From Clostridiales bacterium (GTDB lineage Bacteria > Bacillota > Clostridia > Oscillospirales > UBA644), in contig QAKR01000049.1 of NCBI GenBank assembly GCA_003343705.1, positions 1-6,379 on the forward strand: a stretch of 6,379 bases of DNA, written 5' to 3'. The notes under the pieces were generated by a model. That model saw only the letters and a list, made by a program, of their open reading frames with translations. It was not told the origin of the DNA and did not search any database. Each line of letters starts with the position of its first letter. The stretch's first letter is position 1. Positions 1 to 6,379 of this stretch are shown here, in pieces. A program made the translations under genes and the position numbers.

Positions 1-3000
1 ATATTTCCTTTGTATTGCGGCTGAATATTAAATTCTGCACTGCCATCTGTTGCAACTATGGTTTGTTCTGCGCCGCCTATAGTGTATTTAAACTCTTTTA
101 CTCCGCTTAAAGTATCTGTTGCCGTGATTTTTACGGTGATAGTGTCCTTAAAGAACAATCCGAAAGTAATTGCGTTTAAAAACTGCTTCCAGCCATTATC
201 CTGATAGCTGACAGTAACATTTTCCGGCTTGGTCTGGTCAATTTTAAAGGTTTCTGTAACTACTTTTGAAATTGCACCTGTTGCGGTATTTTTAACATAA
301 AAATTAACCTTTCCGTTTGCAGTTTCTCCCTCAAACATAAGGTTGCTGTTTTGGTCATGCCAGTAGTTACTGTTCGCGATATCTCTCATTGAAACCATAT
401 AACCCGGTTTAGCTTTTATTTCAAACGCTGTATTTGCCCAATCGTTTGTGGTTACAGTGTAGTCGGTATCTTTAACAGCTGTATAGTTATTATATATGCT
501 TGCGGTTATGCCTGTGGGTTGTATTAAGGTGTAGTTATTTGCATCAGTTCCGCTGATTGTAAATTCATCAGTAAAGTTTATATTAATAATATCTTCCACA
601 TTAACGCTTGCAAAGGTTGGTGTTACGTTTGTAAGACTTACAGTATCACCGCTTGCAACGCCAACAAGGGTTGGTGTTTGGTTAAATTCAGCTGTATTAA
701 GTCCGTCATACTGCTTGTCTTTTATTGACACATTAACTGTAAGCTCTTTTTTTGCAACGGTTAATTGGCCCAAAGTGGCTACATTAGCTGTATTGTTATC
801 ATCACCTGCATATTTCACAGAGAAATTCAAGCTATCAAGAGATGTTACATCATAAGTAATAGTTGCAACGCCCTTGTCGTTTGTAGTGCCAAAACCAATC
901 TTTGTTTCACCATTGTAAAAATCAAGGCTTACATTATTTACATTTGCAATTTTTGAAAGTGTTGCGGTTAAGGTTAATGTATCGCTGTAGGTTGGCTTGT
1001 CAGTTGATACGGCAAGCGCCAAAGCAGGTGTTTTTTTATAATTCACGTTAATAGACATATCTGAGATTGGCTTGATTTCAGAAAGAGAAGAGTAGGTTTT
1101 TATTGAATCAATTATTGTAACATCTGTAAAACCACTGACAACATAGTCTGCTAACGGAGTAAAGGTAATGCCCATATCGCCTAGACTTTTACCGTCCGGA
1201 ACCTGCACATCAATGCTGTTTTTTGTTGTGCTGTTATATGTAGCTGTGCCGCTGCCTGCATTTATTGTAACTTTATAAGTAAATAAATTTAACGTTGCCG
1301 TATCGGAGGTTACGCTTCCGCCGGCACCTGTTACTACACATTGATATTTATAGCCGTCCATATCTGCTGACATTACAACAGAATAGTCGGCAGATGTTGC
1401 ATCATTTATGTTCTGAAAACCCTTTTCATCATTCTTATTAACCTGCCATTGATATGTGTTTACATTGGTTGCCACAACGCTGAATTTAGCGGTTTCACCA
1501 ATCTTTTTAGTAAAACTCTGAGGCTGGGTCGCAATTTTCGGGGCAGGGACTGCGATTTTTATTGAATTATCAACCTTTGTTACTTCATAACCACTTGCAT
1601 CTGATTTAAAGCATTTAACATCATTTTCTGTAATCTTGTAATCTACTGTACCCTTTGCTGCTGTGCCATAAGTTCGCATCGTAACGCCGATAGTACCATT
1701 TAAAGCACCTGTTACAGTCATTGTTTTATCAGTTGCAATTTCTACATTATTCACAGAGGGATAAATATTATAGTTATCTGTAATATTGCTTGCACCTTTA
1801 ATATTAAAGGTGCTATTATTATATACACCACCGCCGGAACTTGCAGTGTTACCGGAAATTATACCACCGCTCATGGTGAAGGTTCCATTATTATTCACGC
1901 CACCGCCATAAATTGCGGTGTTACCGGAAATTATACCGCCGCTCATGGCGAATGTTCCATTATTATTTACGCCACCGCTCACAATAGTTGATGCCATTTT
2001 TATGATGCTACCACCATTCATATATAAAGACCCGTAATTAAAAACACCTATATTAGTTCCTTCACTAATATTACCTCCGTTTAAAGTGAATGTACCGTTG
2101 TTATATATACTACCATAATTACCGGAAACCCCTGTTGCAACGTTTTTAGATATACTGCCATCATTCATTAATAATGTGCCATAATTATTGATAGCACTTC
2201 CGTAGGATGCTGTGTTGTTAGTTAAAACTGTACCTGGGTTTAAAATTACTTTTGAATTATTGTTGTAAATTAAAGTTTTAGTATTGTCTGTAAAAGTATC
2301 TTTTCTTCCGTCAATCGTAAGATCACGTATAGCAAACTTTGAACTATTGCTCACATTGAACAAAATAATATCTGAACTTCCCCGAGTAAGAGATTTACCT
2401 GTTGAGGAATAGAGAGTAATATTTTTTGCCGAGATACTGATTTGACTTGTAACCGGAATATCATCAGTAATATTGATATAGGTCATGGTATCATTTGCTG
2501 CACCTGATATTGCAAAATTTAAATCAGACAAATTGCCTGCTGTTTTTATTTGACTGCCACCAATTTTCTGCACTTCAATTTGATTATCATTGTTGTTTAA
2601 AACTGCGTCATAAATATCCGAACCTCTTGCCATATTATCTATAAAAAATTGGTCTTTGTGGTCAGATGTAAGGGTAACACCAATATCAGCCACAATAGCC
2701 GTGCCTGTTGTATCCATATTTATACCAACAGAGCCGGAGTAATTATTATCAGTAAGGGTTATGGTTTTACCGCTTGTTATATAAACATTGTTCACGGTTC
2801 CATCTGATTTTTTATTTCCGGTAACACAAGCTGTGCCGGAAACTTTAAATATTCCACCGTCGTACACACCACCACCGCTTTTTGCCGTATTACCCGAAAT
2901 AGTGCCGCCGTTTATGGTAGCATTATTAATATTATACACACCACCGCCACCCATGTTTGCCATGTTGTCCGAAATGGTGCCACTGTTCATTATGAATGTC

Positions 3001-3587
3001 CCATTATTGCTTAATGCACTACCGTAATAGCCTGTTTTATTAGATAAAATACTACCGCCGTTCATAATAAACATTCCTGAATTGTTTATTGCTGAGCCGT
3101 AACCAAAACAAATATTGTTTTTTATGCAGCCACTGTTCATTGTTAATGTACTATTACTACTTGTCATAATAACGCTATTTGAGTTTGATACATTATTACC
3201 GTCAATTGTAATAGTGTCTATAGTCAGATCTGCCCAAGAACTAACACTTATCATCTTCCCTGCGTATGTATTTTTACGCAAAAGAATTGAACCGCTGTCG
3301 CCCGAAATGGTAATACTCTTATTTACTATAATTATATTATCAACATCAACCATACCATTGATGTAAACCGTACCGCCGGCTACGGCTGCATTAATTGCAG
3401 AATTCACCCCGGCAGCTGTAAGAGCATATCCACCGGTACTTCCGTCAACCACAATAATTTTGTTTCCCTCTGCAAAAACAGGAAATGCCAAAGCCGGAAC
3501 CATTGTAAACACCATTGCAAGGGTTAGCATTAATGCTATTGCTTTATTTACTTTTTTTGCACAAAACTCTTTTACTTTTTCTGTCAT
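1..3587 (-). CDS. Large secreted beta-helix / Ig-like surface protein (3' end outside window)
   Basis: One reading frame stays open from the ATG at 3587 to the left edge, giving 1195 complete codons and no stop, so the C-terminus is missing. Residues 1-39 are a signal peptide: a Lys-rich start, a hydrophobic core AIALMLTLAMVF, and likely cleavage after FPVFA. Residues ~41-330 and ~335-677 are two parallel beta-helix modules rich in Asn, Gly and Ser, with coils such as NNGTFTMSGGIISGNTA, ending in similar segments (NNVYITSGKTITLT near 265, NNVEIATDKTMTVTG near 612). Next come an Ig-like domain (~681-768, YQWQ and YKYQCVV), a beta domain (~769-852), an Ig-like repeat (~853-945, YAGDDNN), a YDG-type domain (~946-1030, KQYDG) and a bacterial Ig-like domain (~1030 on, ITATDTLSGVKEF). 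Such proteins are exported and usually wall- or S-layer-attached adhesins or glycan-binding proteins; the specific role here is unknown. The start is supported by AAGGGAG eight bases upstream. Confident as a surface protein, not as to ligand. Confidence 0.93.
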   Translation of the reverse strand, partial: MTEKVKEFCAKKVNKAIALMLTLAMVFTMVPALAFPVFAEGNKIIVVDGSTGGYALTAAGVNSAINAAVAGGTVYINGMVDVDNIIIVNKSITISGDSGSILLRKNTYAGKMISVSSWADLTIDTITIDGNNVSNSNSVIMTSSNSTLTMNSGCIKNNICFGYGSAINNSGMFIMNGGSILSNKTGYYGSALSNNGTFIMNSGTISDNMANMGGGGVYNINNATINGGTISGNTAKSGGGVYDGGIFKVSGTACVTGNKKSDGTVNNVYITSGKTITLTDNNYSGSVGINMDTTGTAIVADIGVTLTSDHKDQFFIDNMARGSDIYDAVLNNNDNQIEVQKIGGSQIKTAGNLSDLNFAISGAANDTMTYINITDDIPVTSQISISAKNITLYSSTGKSLTRGSSDIILFNVSNSSKFAIRDLTIDGRKDTFTDNTKTLIYNNNSKVILNPGTVLTNNTASYGSAINNYGTLLMNDGSISKNVATGVSGNYGSIYNNGTFTLNGGNISEGTNIGVFNYGSLYMNGGSIIKMASTIVSGGVNNNGTFAMSGGIISGNTAIYGGGVNNNGTFTMSGGIISGNTASSGGGVYNNSTFNIKGASNITDNYNIYPSVNNVEIATDKTMTVTGALNGTIGVTMRTYGTAAKGTVDYKITENDVKCFKSDASGYEVTKVDNSIKIAVPAPKIATQPQSFTKKIGETAKFSVVATNVNTYQWQVNKNDEKGFQNINDATSADYSVVMSADMDGYKYQCVVTGAGGSVTSDTATLNLFTYKVTINAGSGTATYNSTTKNSIDVQVPDGKSLGDMGITFTPLADYVVSGFTDVTIIDSIKTYSSLSEIKPISDMSINVNYKKTPALALAVSTDKPTYSDTLTLTATLSKIANVNNVSLDFYNGETKIGFGTTNDKGVATITYDVTSLDSLNFSVKYAGDDNNTANVATLGQLTVAKKELTVNVSIKDKQYDGLNTAEFNQTPTLVGVASGDTVSLTNVTPTFASVNVEDIININFTDEFTISGTDANNYTLIQPTGITASIYNNYTAVKDTDYTVTTNDWANTAFEIKAKPGYMVSMRDIANSNYWHDQNSNLMFEGETANGKVNFYVKNTATGAISKVVTETFKIDQTKPENVTVSYQDNGWKQFLNAITFGLFFKDTITVKITATDTLSGVKEFKYTIGGAEQTIVATDGSAEFNIQPQYKGN
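1816..1978 (-). repeat. 72-bp tandem repeats inside the beta-helix region
   Basis: Two adjacent copies with a period of 72 bp begin at 1846 and 1918 and match at about 57 of the first 61 bases. A more diverged partial copy precedes them at 1816-1845. Each unit encodes 24 residues, about one beta-helix coil (NNNGTF.MSGGIISGNTA..GGGV), at residues ~537-591 of the surface protein. The period is a multiple of three, so gain or loss of a unit keeps the frame. Confidence 0.85.
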
Positions 3588-3595
3588 TTTGTTTG

Positions 3596-3602
3596 CTCCC
3601 TT
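3596..3602 (-). promoter_or_regulatory. Ribosome binding site of the surface protein gene
   Basis: On the minus strand AAGGGAG lies 8 nt before the ATG at 3587, a near-ideal Shine-Dalgarno sequence that fixes the start just ahead of a good signal peptide. A promoter must lie between this site and the terminator at 3665-3704 if the gene has its own transcript. The AT-rich stretch offers TATAAA and TATGAA as -10 candidates but no good -35 partner, so no promoter is called. Confidence 0.8.
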
Positions 3603-3664
3603 ATTTGTTTTTTATTTTATACTGTTTTTCATAAACCCATATGCTGTATATTTTAACATAAAAA

Positions 3665-3704
3665 GAAAAATAAGCCTAAAAAATACTTAAAAGGCTTATT
3701 TTTC
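3665..3704 (-). terminator. Rho-independent terminator after the kinase gene
   Basis: Bases 3665-3677 (gaaaaataagcct) are perfectly complementary to 3692-3704 (aggcttatttttc), forming a 13-bp stem with a 14-nt loop. On the minus strand the stem ends in TTTTTC and is followed by TTTTT. It lies about 25 nt past the kinase stop codon and before the surface protein start, so it should end the regulator-kinase transcript. Most of the stem is A-T, so it could be leaky. A-rich and T-rich arms on both sides mean it could also work for rightward transcripts, but no rightward gene is seen. Confidence 0.85.
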
Positions 3705-3728
3705 TACTTAATTTTTATTTATATGTTT

Positions 3729-5027
3729 TTAAATCATCATTTGAACTTTAAAAGTTTTATCAGAAATGAGATAATCTAATTCGGCATTCCATTTTTTTGC
3801 AAATGAAACAATACTTTGTGTGCCTATTCCGTGGCCTTTTTTATCAGAAAGCGGAATACCATCTTCATTTGTTTTAATTTTACCTGTATAAGGATTTTCT
3901 ATTTCCAAAAGAAGCTGCCCCGTATATATGGCGGTGAATTGAATTTTTCGTGCATTTTCATCAGTTAAGCTTTCAACACCGTGAATTGCATTTTCTAATA
4001 GATTAGAGACCACCATTGCAAGCTCTAACCCGTCAAGTGAGAGTTTTTTTGGGATATTAAGCTTTATATCACATGAAATTCCTTTTTCACTTGCCATGGT
4101 TGCATAATAACATACAGCTGCATTGACCTCCACATTCTCACAATAGTTTCTTGGGCTTTGAGGAAGTGAAGCCGACTGTTTATGTATCAGCTTAAGTGCC
4201 CGGTCTGTTTCACCTTTTTCAATAAGCTCAATCAAGGTAGCGTTAAAGTGACGCCTGTCATGTTGTATAACCCGCATTTGCTTTACTGCATCATCCATTA
4301 AAGACAGACGCTGTTTCATCTCGTTACCTGTTTTTTGTAAAAGAGTACGTTCACTCTGCATTTTTATGTTTTCTTCTCTAAGTGAATATCTTTGGATGAT
4401 AATTTTAAGAGAAAGAAAAATACCAATATACAAAAACAAAGTTAAAAAAACAAGCAATAATATAGGCACAAAGCATTCTGTCATCGTTTTTTCAATATCG
4501 CCGCTTAATAAGTAGTAAAGATAGTTTATTAGCAGTGAAACCGAAAGCAGTGAGTACAAATGCCAATATTCCTTTACTTTGCGGTATATAGGCCCAGCCT
4601 TTTTCCAAAAAATATATGCTATTACACCAAAAAGCAAAGCTCTCGAAATAGTGTTTCCGTACAAAGGGTCTGGGAATAAATCAGATGTATAATAGCTTAA
4701 AAATACTATAGCTGCGTAAATATTTATCATAGAGATAAAGCTAAAACACCACTGCGTAACGGTTTCACAAAAAAGCGGCTTTAACGCAACCGCAATTACA
4801 ACCAGTAATAAAAAATCCGTTAAAACTACAGCAGAATAATTATCAGTTAAATAAAAATATAAGTTTAAAATTAAGTTAAAAACTATAATCAGTATGGCTG
4901 TTGTAATATAGATACTCTTTTTTTTATACTTCGGAGTTGACATTGTTATAATAAGTAAAATCAGCATGAGGTCTGTAACAACTGCACGCACAATATCGGG
5001 AAGAACGTCGGAGATAGTTTCTAACAT
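3729..5027 (-). CDS. AgrC-like membrane sensor histidine kinase (GHKL type)
   Basis: This 432-residue protein has a membrane sensor half and a cytoplasmic kinase half. Residues ~9-211 hold six or seven hydrophobic segments (approximately 11-29, 38-60, 65-83, 92-113, 128-142, 156-176 and 186-211). A charged linker (~212-250), probably coiled coil, follows. The H box is IQHDRRHFN with the likely phospho-acceptor His256 followed by Asp257. The N box is SNLLENAIHG (Asn342, Asn346), and the ATP-lid glycine box is KKGHGIGTQSI (398-405). The domain ends right after a final beta strand, as in AgrC/HPK10 and related GHKL kinases. Members of this family often sense secreted peptides, but the ligand here is unknown and no agrB gene is present. 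The gene overlaps the upstream regulator by 7 nt, which implies co-translation and a cognate pair. A ribosome site AAAGAGG lies 10 nt before the start. All key residues are present. Confidence 0.93.
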   Translation of the reverse strand: MLETISDVLPDIVRAVVTDLMLILLIITMSTPKYKKKSIYITTAILIIVFNLILNLYFYLTDNYSAVVLTDFLLLVVIAVALKPLFCETVTQWCFSFISMINIYAAIVFLSYYTSDLFPDPLYGNTISRALLFGVIAYIFWKKAGPIYRKVKEYWHLYSLLSVSLLINYLYYLLSGDIEKTMTECFVPILLLVFLTLFLYIGIFLSLKIIIQRYSLREENIKMQSERTLLQKTGNEMKQRLSLMDDAVKQMRVIQHDRRHFNATLIELIEKGETDRALKLIHKQSASLPQSPRNYCENVEVNAAVCYYATMASEKGISCDIKLNIPKKLSLDGLELAMVVSNLLENAIHGVESLTDENARKIQFTAIYTGQLLLEIENPYTGKIKTNEDGIPLSDKKGHGIGTQSIVSFAKKWNAELDYLISDKTFKVQMMI

Positions 5028-5758
5028 ATCACGGCAACCTCTTTCCCCAAACGAAAATTAAGATATGTATTTTTCACCTCTGAAAACAGCTTGCCCGAGA
5101 CAGGCACAAACATACCGCTGCGTAAGGTAAACCCGTCACGTGATAAACGCTCCACACAGCTCATGTTTACAATAAATGATGCATGGGGCTGGATAAAACG
5201 TTTGTCTGAAATAATAGGAATAATATATTCTGAAAAACTACCTTTTATTGTGGTTGTTTCTGCTATTTTACCGCCGGATAAAGTATACTTAACAGTATGA
5301 TTAATATACTCGCAACACTCAACTTCCGATACTGGGATTGTATGTAGCCCATGTTTTGTTTTTATGGTTATCGTTTGTTCGTTTGCTTTGATTTTCATCA
5401 TTGCAAGATCGAGAGTGCTGAAAAGCTTATCTTTTTGAATAGGTTTTATCAAATAATTAAGGGGGTTGACGCTAAATGAATCAAGTGCGTATTCAGAGGC
5501 TGAGGTTGTATAAATAATTTGAGCTTCGCGGTCAAGAGTTCGTAATTCCAAACCCAATTGCACGCCGCTCATCATAGGCATTACTACATCCAACAGATAA
5601 AGCTGCGCGTTTTCTGTTTTGCAATATTCAAGAAGTGTGTCAGGGTGCAAAAATGTTCGTGTTTCGGCATTTATATTATTAGCTTTTATATACTCATTTA
5701 CCATTTTAAAAATTGTTTCAAGCTGATCAGGTATATCATCACAAATGGCTATTCTCAT
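5021..5758 (-). CDS. LytTR-family response regulator (AgrA/LytR-like)
   Basis: This 245-residue, two-domain cytoplasmic regulator starts with a receiver domain (~1-123). It has the acidic pair Asp7-Asp8, the phospho-acceptor Asp57 in YLLDVVMPMMSG, the switch Thr84/Thr85 and the conserved Lys105 in NYLIKP. Residues ~127-236 form a LytTR DNA-binding domain, recognised by ITIKTKHGLHTIPVSEVECCEY, the PHASFIVNM segment (192-200) and the closing VPVSGKLFSEVKNTYLNF. LytTR proteins bind short direct repeats upstream of target promoters and commonly control surface proteins, peptides or virulence-type functions. The kinase gene overlaps its 3' end, so it is the likely partner. The ATG at 5758 is the only usable start, because an in-frame TGA lies three codons upstream. 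It overlaps the stop of the small upstream ORF in the arrangement ATGA. Length and active-site residues are normal. Confidence 0.95.
   Translation of the reverse strand: MRIAICDDIPDQLETIFKMVNEYIKANNINAETRTFLHPDTLLEYCKTENAQLYLLDVVMPMMSGVQLGLELRTLDREAQIIYTTSASEYALDSFSVNPLNYLIKPIQKDKLFSTLDLAMMKIKANEQTITIKTKHGLHTIPVSEVECCEYINHTVKYTLSGGKIAETTTIKGSFSEYIIPIISDKRFIQPHASFIVNMSCVERLSRDGFTLRSGMFVPVSGKLFSEVKNTYLNFRLGKEVAVIC
5038..5044 (-). promoter_or_regulatory. Ribosome binding site of the kinase gene
   Basis: AAAGAGG on the minus strand lies inside the end of the regulator gene, 10 nt before the kinase ATG at 5027. It supports this start, although the 7-nt gene overlap also allows translational coupling. 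Confidence 0.55.
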
Positions 5759-5901
5759 TTTTTGTCACCGACCTTTTTTATATCGGATAAAATGTTTTCT
5801 GCATTCCCTGTTTTACAATCGAATATCAAACGATTTTTGCTGATAATAAATATCAAAACCATTCCCCCATGCCTGTTTTTTATGTATTTTTTATTAAACA
5901 T
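5755..5901 (-). CDS. Small ORF (48 aa) overlapping the regulator start; unknown function
   Basis: ATG at 5901 opens a 48-codon frame whose TGA overlaps the regulator's ATG as ATGA, the typical layout of translationally coupled genes. The peptide begins MFNKKYIKNRHGGMVLIFII, has a short hydrophobic stretch (~14-20), one Cys (29) and a charged end (DIKKVGDKK). I do not recognise a family. It is not a clear AgrD precursor, since the usual Cys-containing core followed by an acidic tail is absent. There is no good Shine-Dalgarno sequence before the first ATG. A second in-frame ATG at 5862 (residue 14), after AGG and GGGGGA, would give a 35-residue product. It lies in the leader downstream of the promoter at 6006-6034, so it would be transcribed with the two-component genes. 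It may be a leader or coupling peptide, a small signal or partner, or chance. The overlap argues for it and the weak start argues against it. Confidence 0.4.
   Translation of the reverse strand: MFNKKYIKNRHGGMVLIFIISKNRLIFDCKTGNAENILSDIKKVGDKK
5765..5769 (-). promoter_or_regulatory. Ribosome binding site of the response regulator
   Basis: GGTGA on the minus strand ends 6 nt before the ATG at 5758. A second purine run, AAAAAAGG, lies a little further upstream. Both are within the final codons of the small upstream ORF, so ribosomes translating that ORF would pass over this site. Confidence 0.55.
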
Positions 5902-6005
5902 ATTGCATTTACAAGAGCAGACTAGCCCTTATTTTTATACAGAAAAGATTTCCGATTATTACAAAAACTTTGTGACATAAATTTTCTGCATAATTTCCCT
6001 GGATA

Positions 6006-6034
6006 ATTATAGCATATTTTACGACAAGACACAA
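6006..6034 (-). promoter_or_regulatory. Extended -10 promoter for the small ORF-regulator-kinase unit
   Basis: On the minus strand a perfect TATAAT (6006-6011) is preceded by TGC, giving an extended -10 element. A TTGTGT -35 (6029-6034) sits exactly 17 bp upstream. This fits a housekeeping sigma factor. Transcription should start near 5999, leaving a leader of about 240 nt before the regulator. A weaker alternative (TTGATT, 17 bp, TATTAA) lies about 85 bp further upstream, near 6085-6113. Confidence 0.65.
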
Positions 6035-6170
6035 TATGGAGATTGCATGTTTTAAAATATTTCACATTCTTGTTATAATAATAGTTAATACATGTTTCGG
6101 TAATTATAATCAATTATTATAGACATTTGCCTTTATATTATTTTGTACTTCTTTTAAAGGTAAAAACGTT

Positions 6171-6304
6171 AGAGTGTAAAGTTTTAATTGTAAGATAAAA
6201 GGTTACCCCCCCCACAAAATAAAAACTTGACTACACAACAAATTCCCGACCATGATAATTTGACCACTCTGTAACGCCCCACAAAATTAAAACTTGACCA
6301 CTCT
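6171..6304. repeat. IS-end-like repeat cluster with inverted outer ends
   Basis: Three related repeats point the same way. Copy A (6210-6235) and copy C (6277-6304) share ccccacaaaat, then aaaacttgac, at about 24 of 27 positions. Copy B (6245-6271) keeps only the cccgacca...tttgaccactct outline. A fourth, inverted copy starts at 6171 with agagtg and aagttttaatt, matching the complement of the end of copy C (6285-6304) with one gap. The cluster is therefore bounded by ~20-bp imperfect inverted repeats 134 bp apart. Repeated GTGGTCAAGTTTT-like blocks resemble the multiple terminal repeats of IS21-type elements (from memory, not verified). It could be the end of an IS lying to the right or an internally deleted remnant. 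No transposase and no target duplication are visible. Confidence 0.5.
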
Positions 6305-6353
6305 TTTGTAGTACTACATAATTCTCGAAACAATAACAACAACCCCAAATCCC

Positions 6354-6370
6354 ACCTTGCACAGCAAGGT
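6354..6370. repeat. Short perfect hairpin at the right edge
   Basis: accttgc (6354-6360) and gcaaggt (6364-6370) form a 7-bp perfect inverted repeat with a 3-nt loop. There is no T tract on either strand, so it is not a convincing terminator. It may belong to whatever element continues past the right edge. Confidence 0.4.
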
Positions 6371-6379
6371 AAACCGCAA

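Larger units (their letters stand above)
5902..6379. other. Intergenic region with no convincing gene
   Basis: This 478-bp AT-rich stretch holds the promoter at 6006-6034, the 5' part of the leader, the IS-end-like repeats at 6171-6304 and the hairpin at 6354-6370. A 10-codon ORF (5959-5991, MQKIYVTKFL) starts about 8 nt after the predicted transcription start, with AGGG just before it, but is too short to call. A 63-codon frame (5922-6113) runs straight through the promoter and has an AT-driven composition (Tyr/Asn/Lys), so it is not taken as a gene. Short open frames cross the right-hand 100 bp in several phases without recognisable similarity. Confidence 0.6.

Noticed and set aside
765..956. 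Rightward 63-codon ORF
   Set aside because: It is entirely antisense to the YDG/Ig-like region of the surface protein and shows no features of its own.
1816..1978. CRISPR-like array
   Set aside because: The 72-bp repeats are contiguous, without unique spacers, and stay in frame within a beta-helix coding region.
2788..3366. Rightward ORFs of 79 and 83 codons (2788-3027, 3115-3366)
   Set aside because: They are antisense to the surface protein's repetitive Gly/Asn codons, and their Pro/Leu/Ile-rich composition is the expected mirror image. They have no ribosome site or domain.
3460..3690. Rightward 76-codon ORF over the signal peptide region
   Set aside because: It is the complement of the surface protein's start and runs through the terminator hairpin, so it is a shadow frame.
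5558..5980. Rightward 140-codon ORF
   Set aside because: It is antisense to the receiver domain, the small ORF and the leader, with a Phe/Ile/Cys-rich composition and no recognisable domain. The opposite strand is clearly coding.
5922..6113. Leftward 63-codon ORF upstream of the regulator
   Set aside because: It spans the strong promoter at 6006-6034, is dominated by Asn/Tyr/Lys/Cys codons from AT-rich DNA, and lacks a ribosome site.
6165..6186. Possible LytTR binding repeats (aacgttaga, aaagtttta)
   Set aside because: The two elements match the consensus imperfectly, are too close together for the usual spacing, and lie more than 100 bp upstream of the promoter.
6275..6379. Rightward open frame ending in an Asn-run segment (NNNNNPKSHLAQQGKPQ)
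   Set aside because: It has no start codon or ribosome site, begins inside the repeat cluster, and the run comes from an aac/aat low-complexity stretch.

Overview
The window looks like a piece of a low-GC Gram-positive chromosome, most likely an anaerobic Clostridia-type Firmicute. Evidence for this is the AT-rich intergenic DNA, strong AAGGGAG-type ribosome binding sites, a Gram-positive signal peptide ending ...FPVFA|EG, a multidomain cell-surface protein and an AgrC/AgrA-like (LytTR) two-component system. No species can be named from the sequence alone. All convincing genes read leftward on the minus strand.

Layout from right to left. Positions 6171-6304 hold a small cluster of related repeats with inverted outer ends, resembling the terminal repeats of an insertion sequence or a short non-autonomous remnant. 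A strong extended -10 promoter (6006-6034) follows. It drives a leader of about 240 nt that contains a small 48-codon ORF (5755-5901). The ORF's stop codon overlaps the start codon of a LytTR response regulator (5021-5758). The regulator in turn overlaps a membrane histidine kinase of the GHKL/AgrC type (3729-5027) by 7 nt. A perfect 13-bp hairpin followed by a T tract (3665-3704) ends this unit.

The rest of the window (1-3587) is one uninterrupted reading frame for a very large secreted protein of at least 1195 residues. Its C-terminus lies beyond the left edge. It has a signal peptide, two successive parallel beta-helix modules of Asn/Gly/Ser-rich coils, and then a chain of Ig-like, YDG-type and other beta-sandwich domains. 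This is adhesin or surface-protein architecture, but the anchoring domain is not in the window.

Working model (inference): the kinase senses an extracellular cue, possibly a peptide, and phosphorylates the LytTR regulator, which controls target promoters. The adjacent surface protein is an obvious candidate target, but no LytTR binding-site pair was found in front of it. No agrB-like processing gene is visible. The most unusual items are the small ORF coupled to the regulator, the internally duplicated beta-helix protein with a recent 72-bp tandem duplication, and the IS-end-like repeat cluster.
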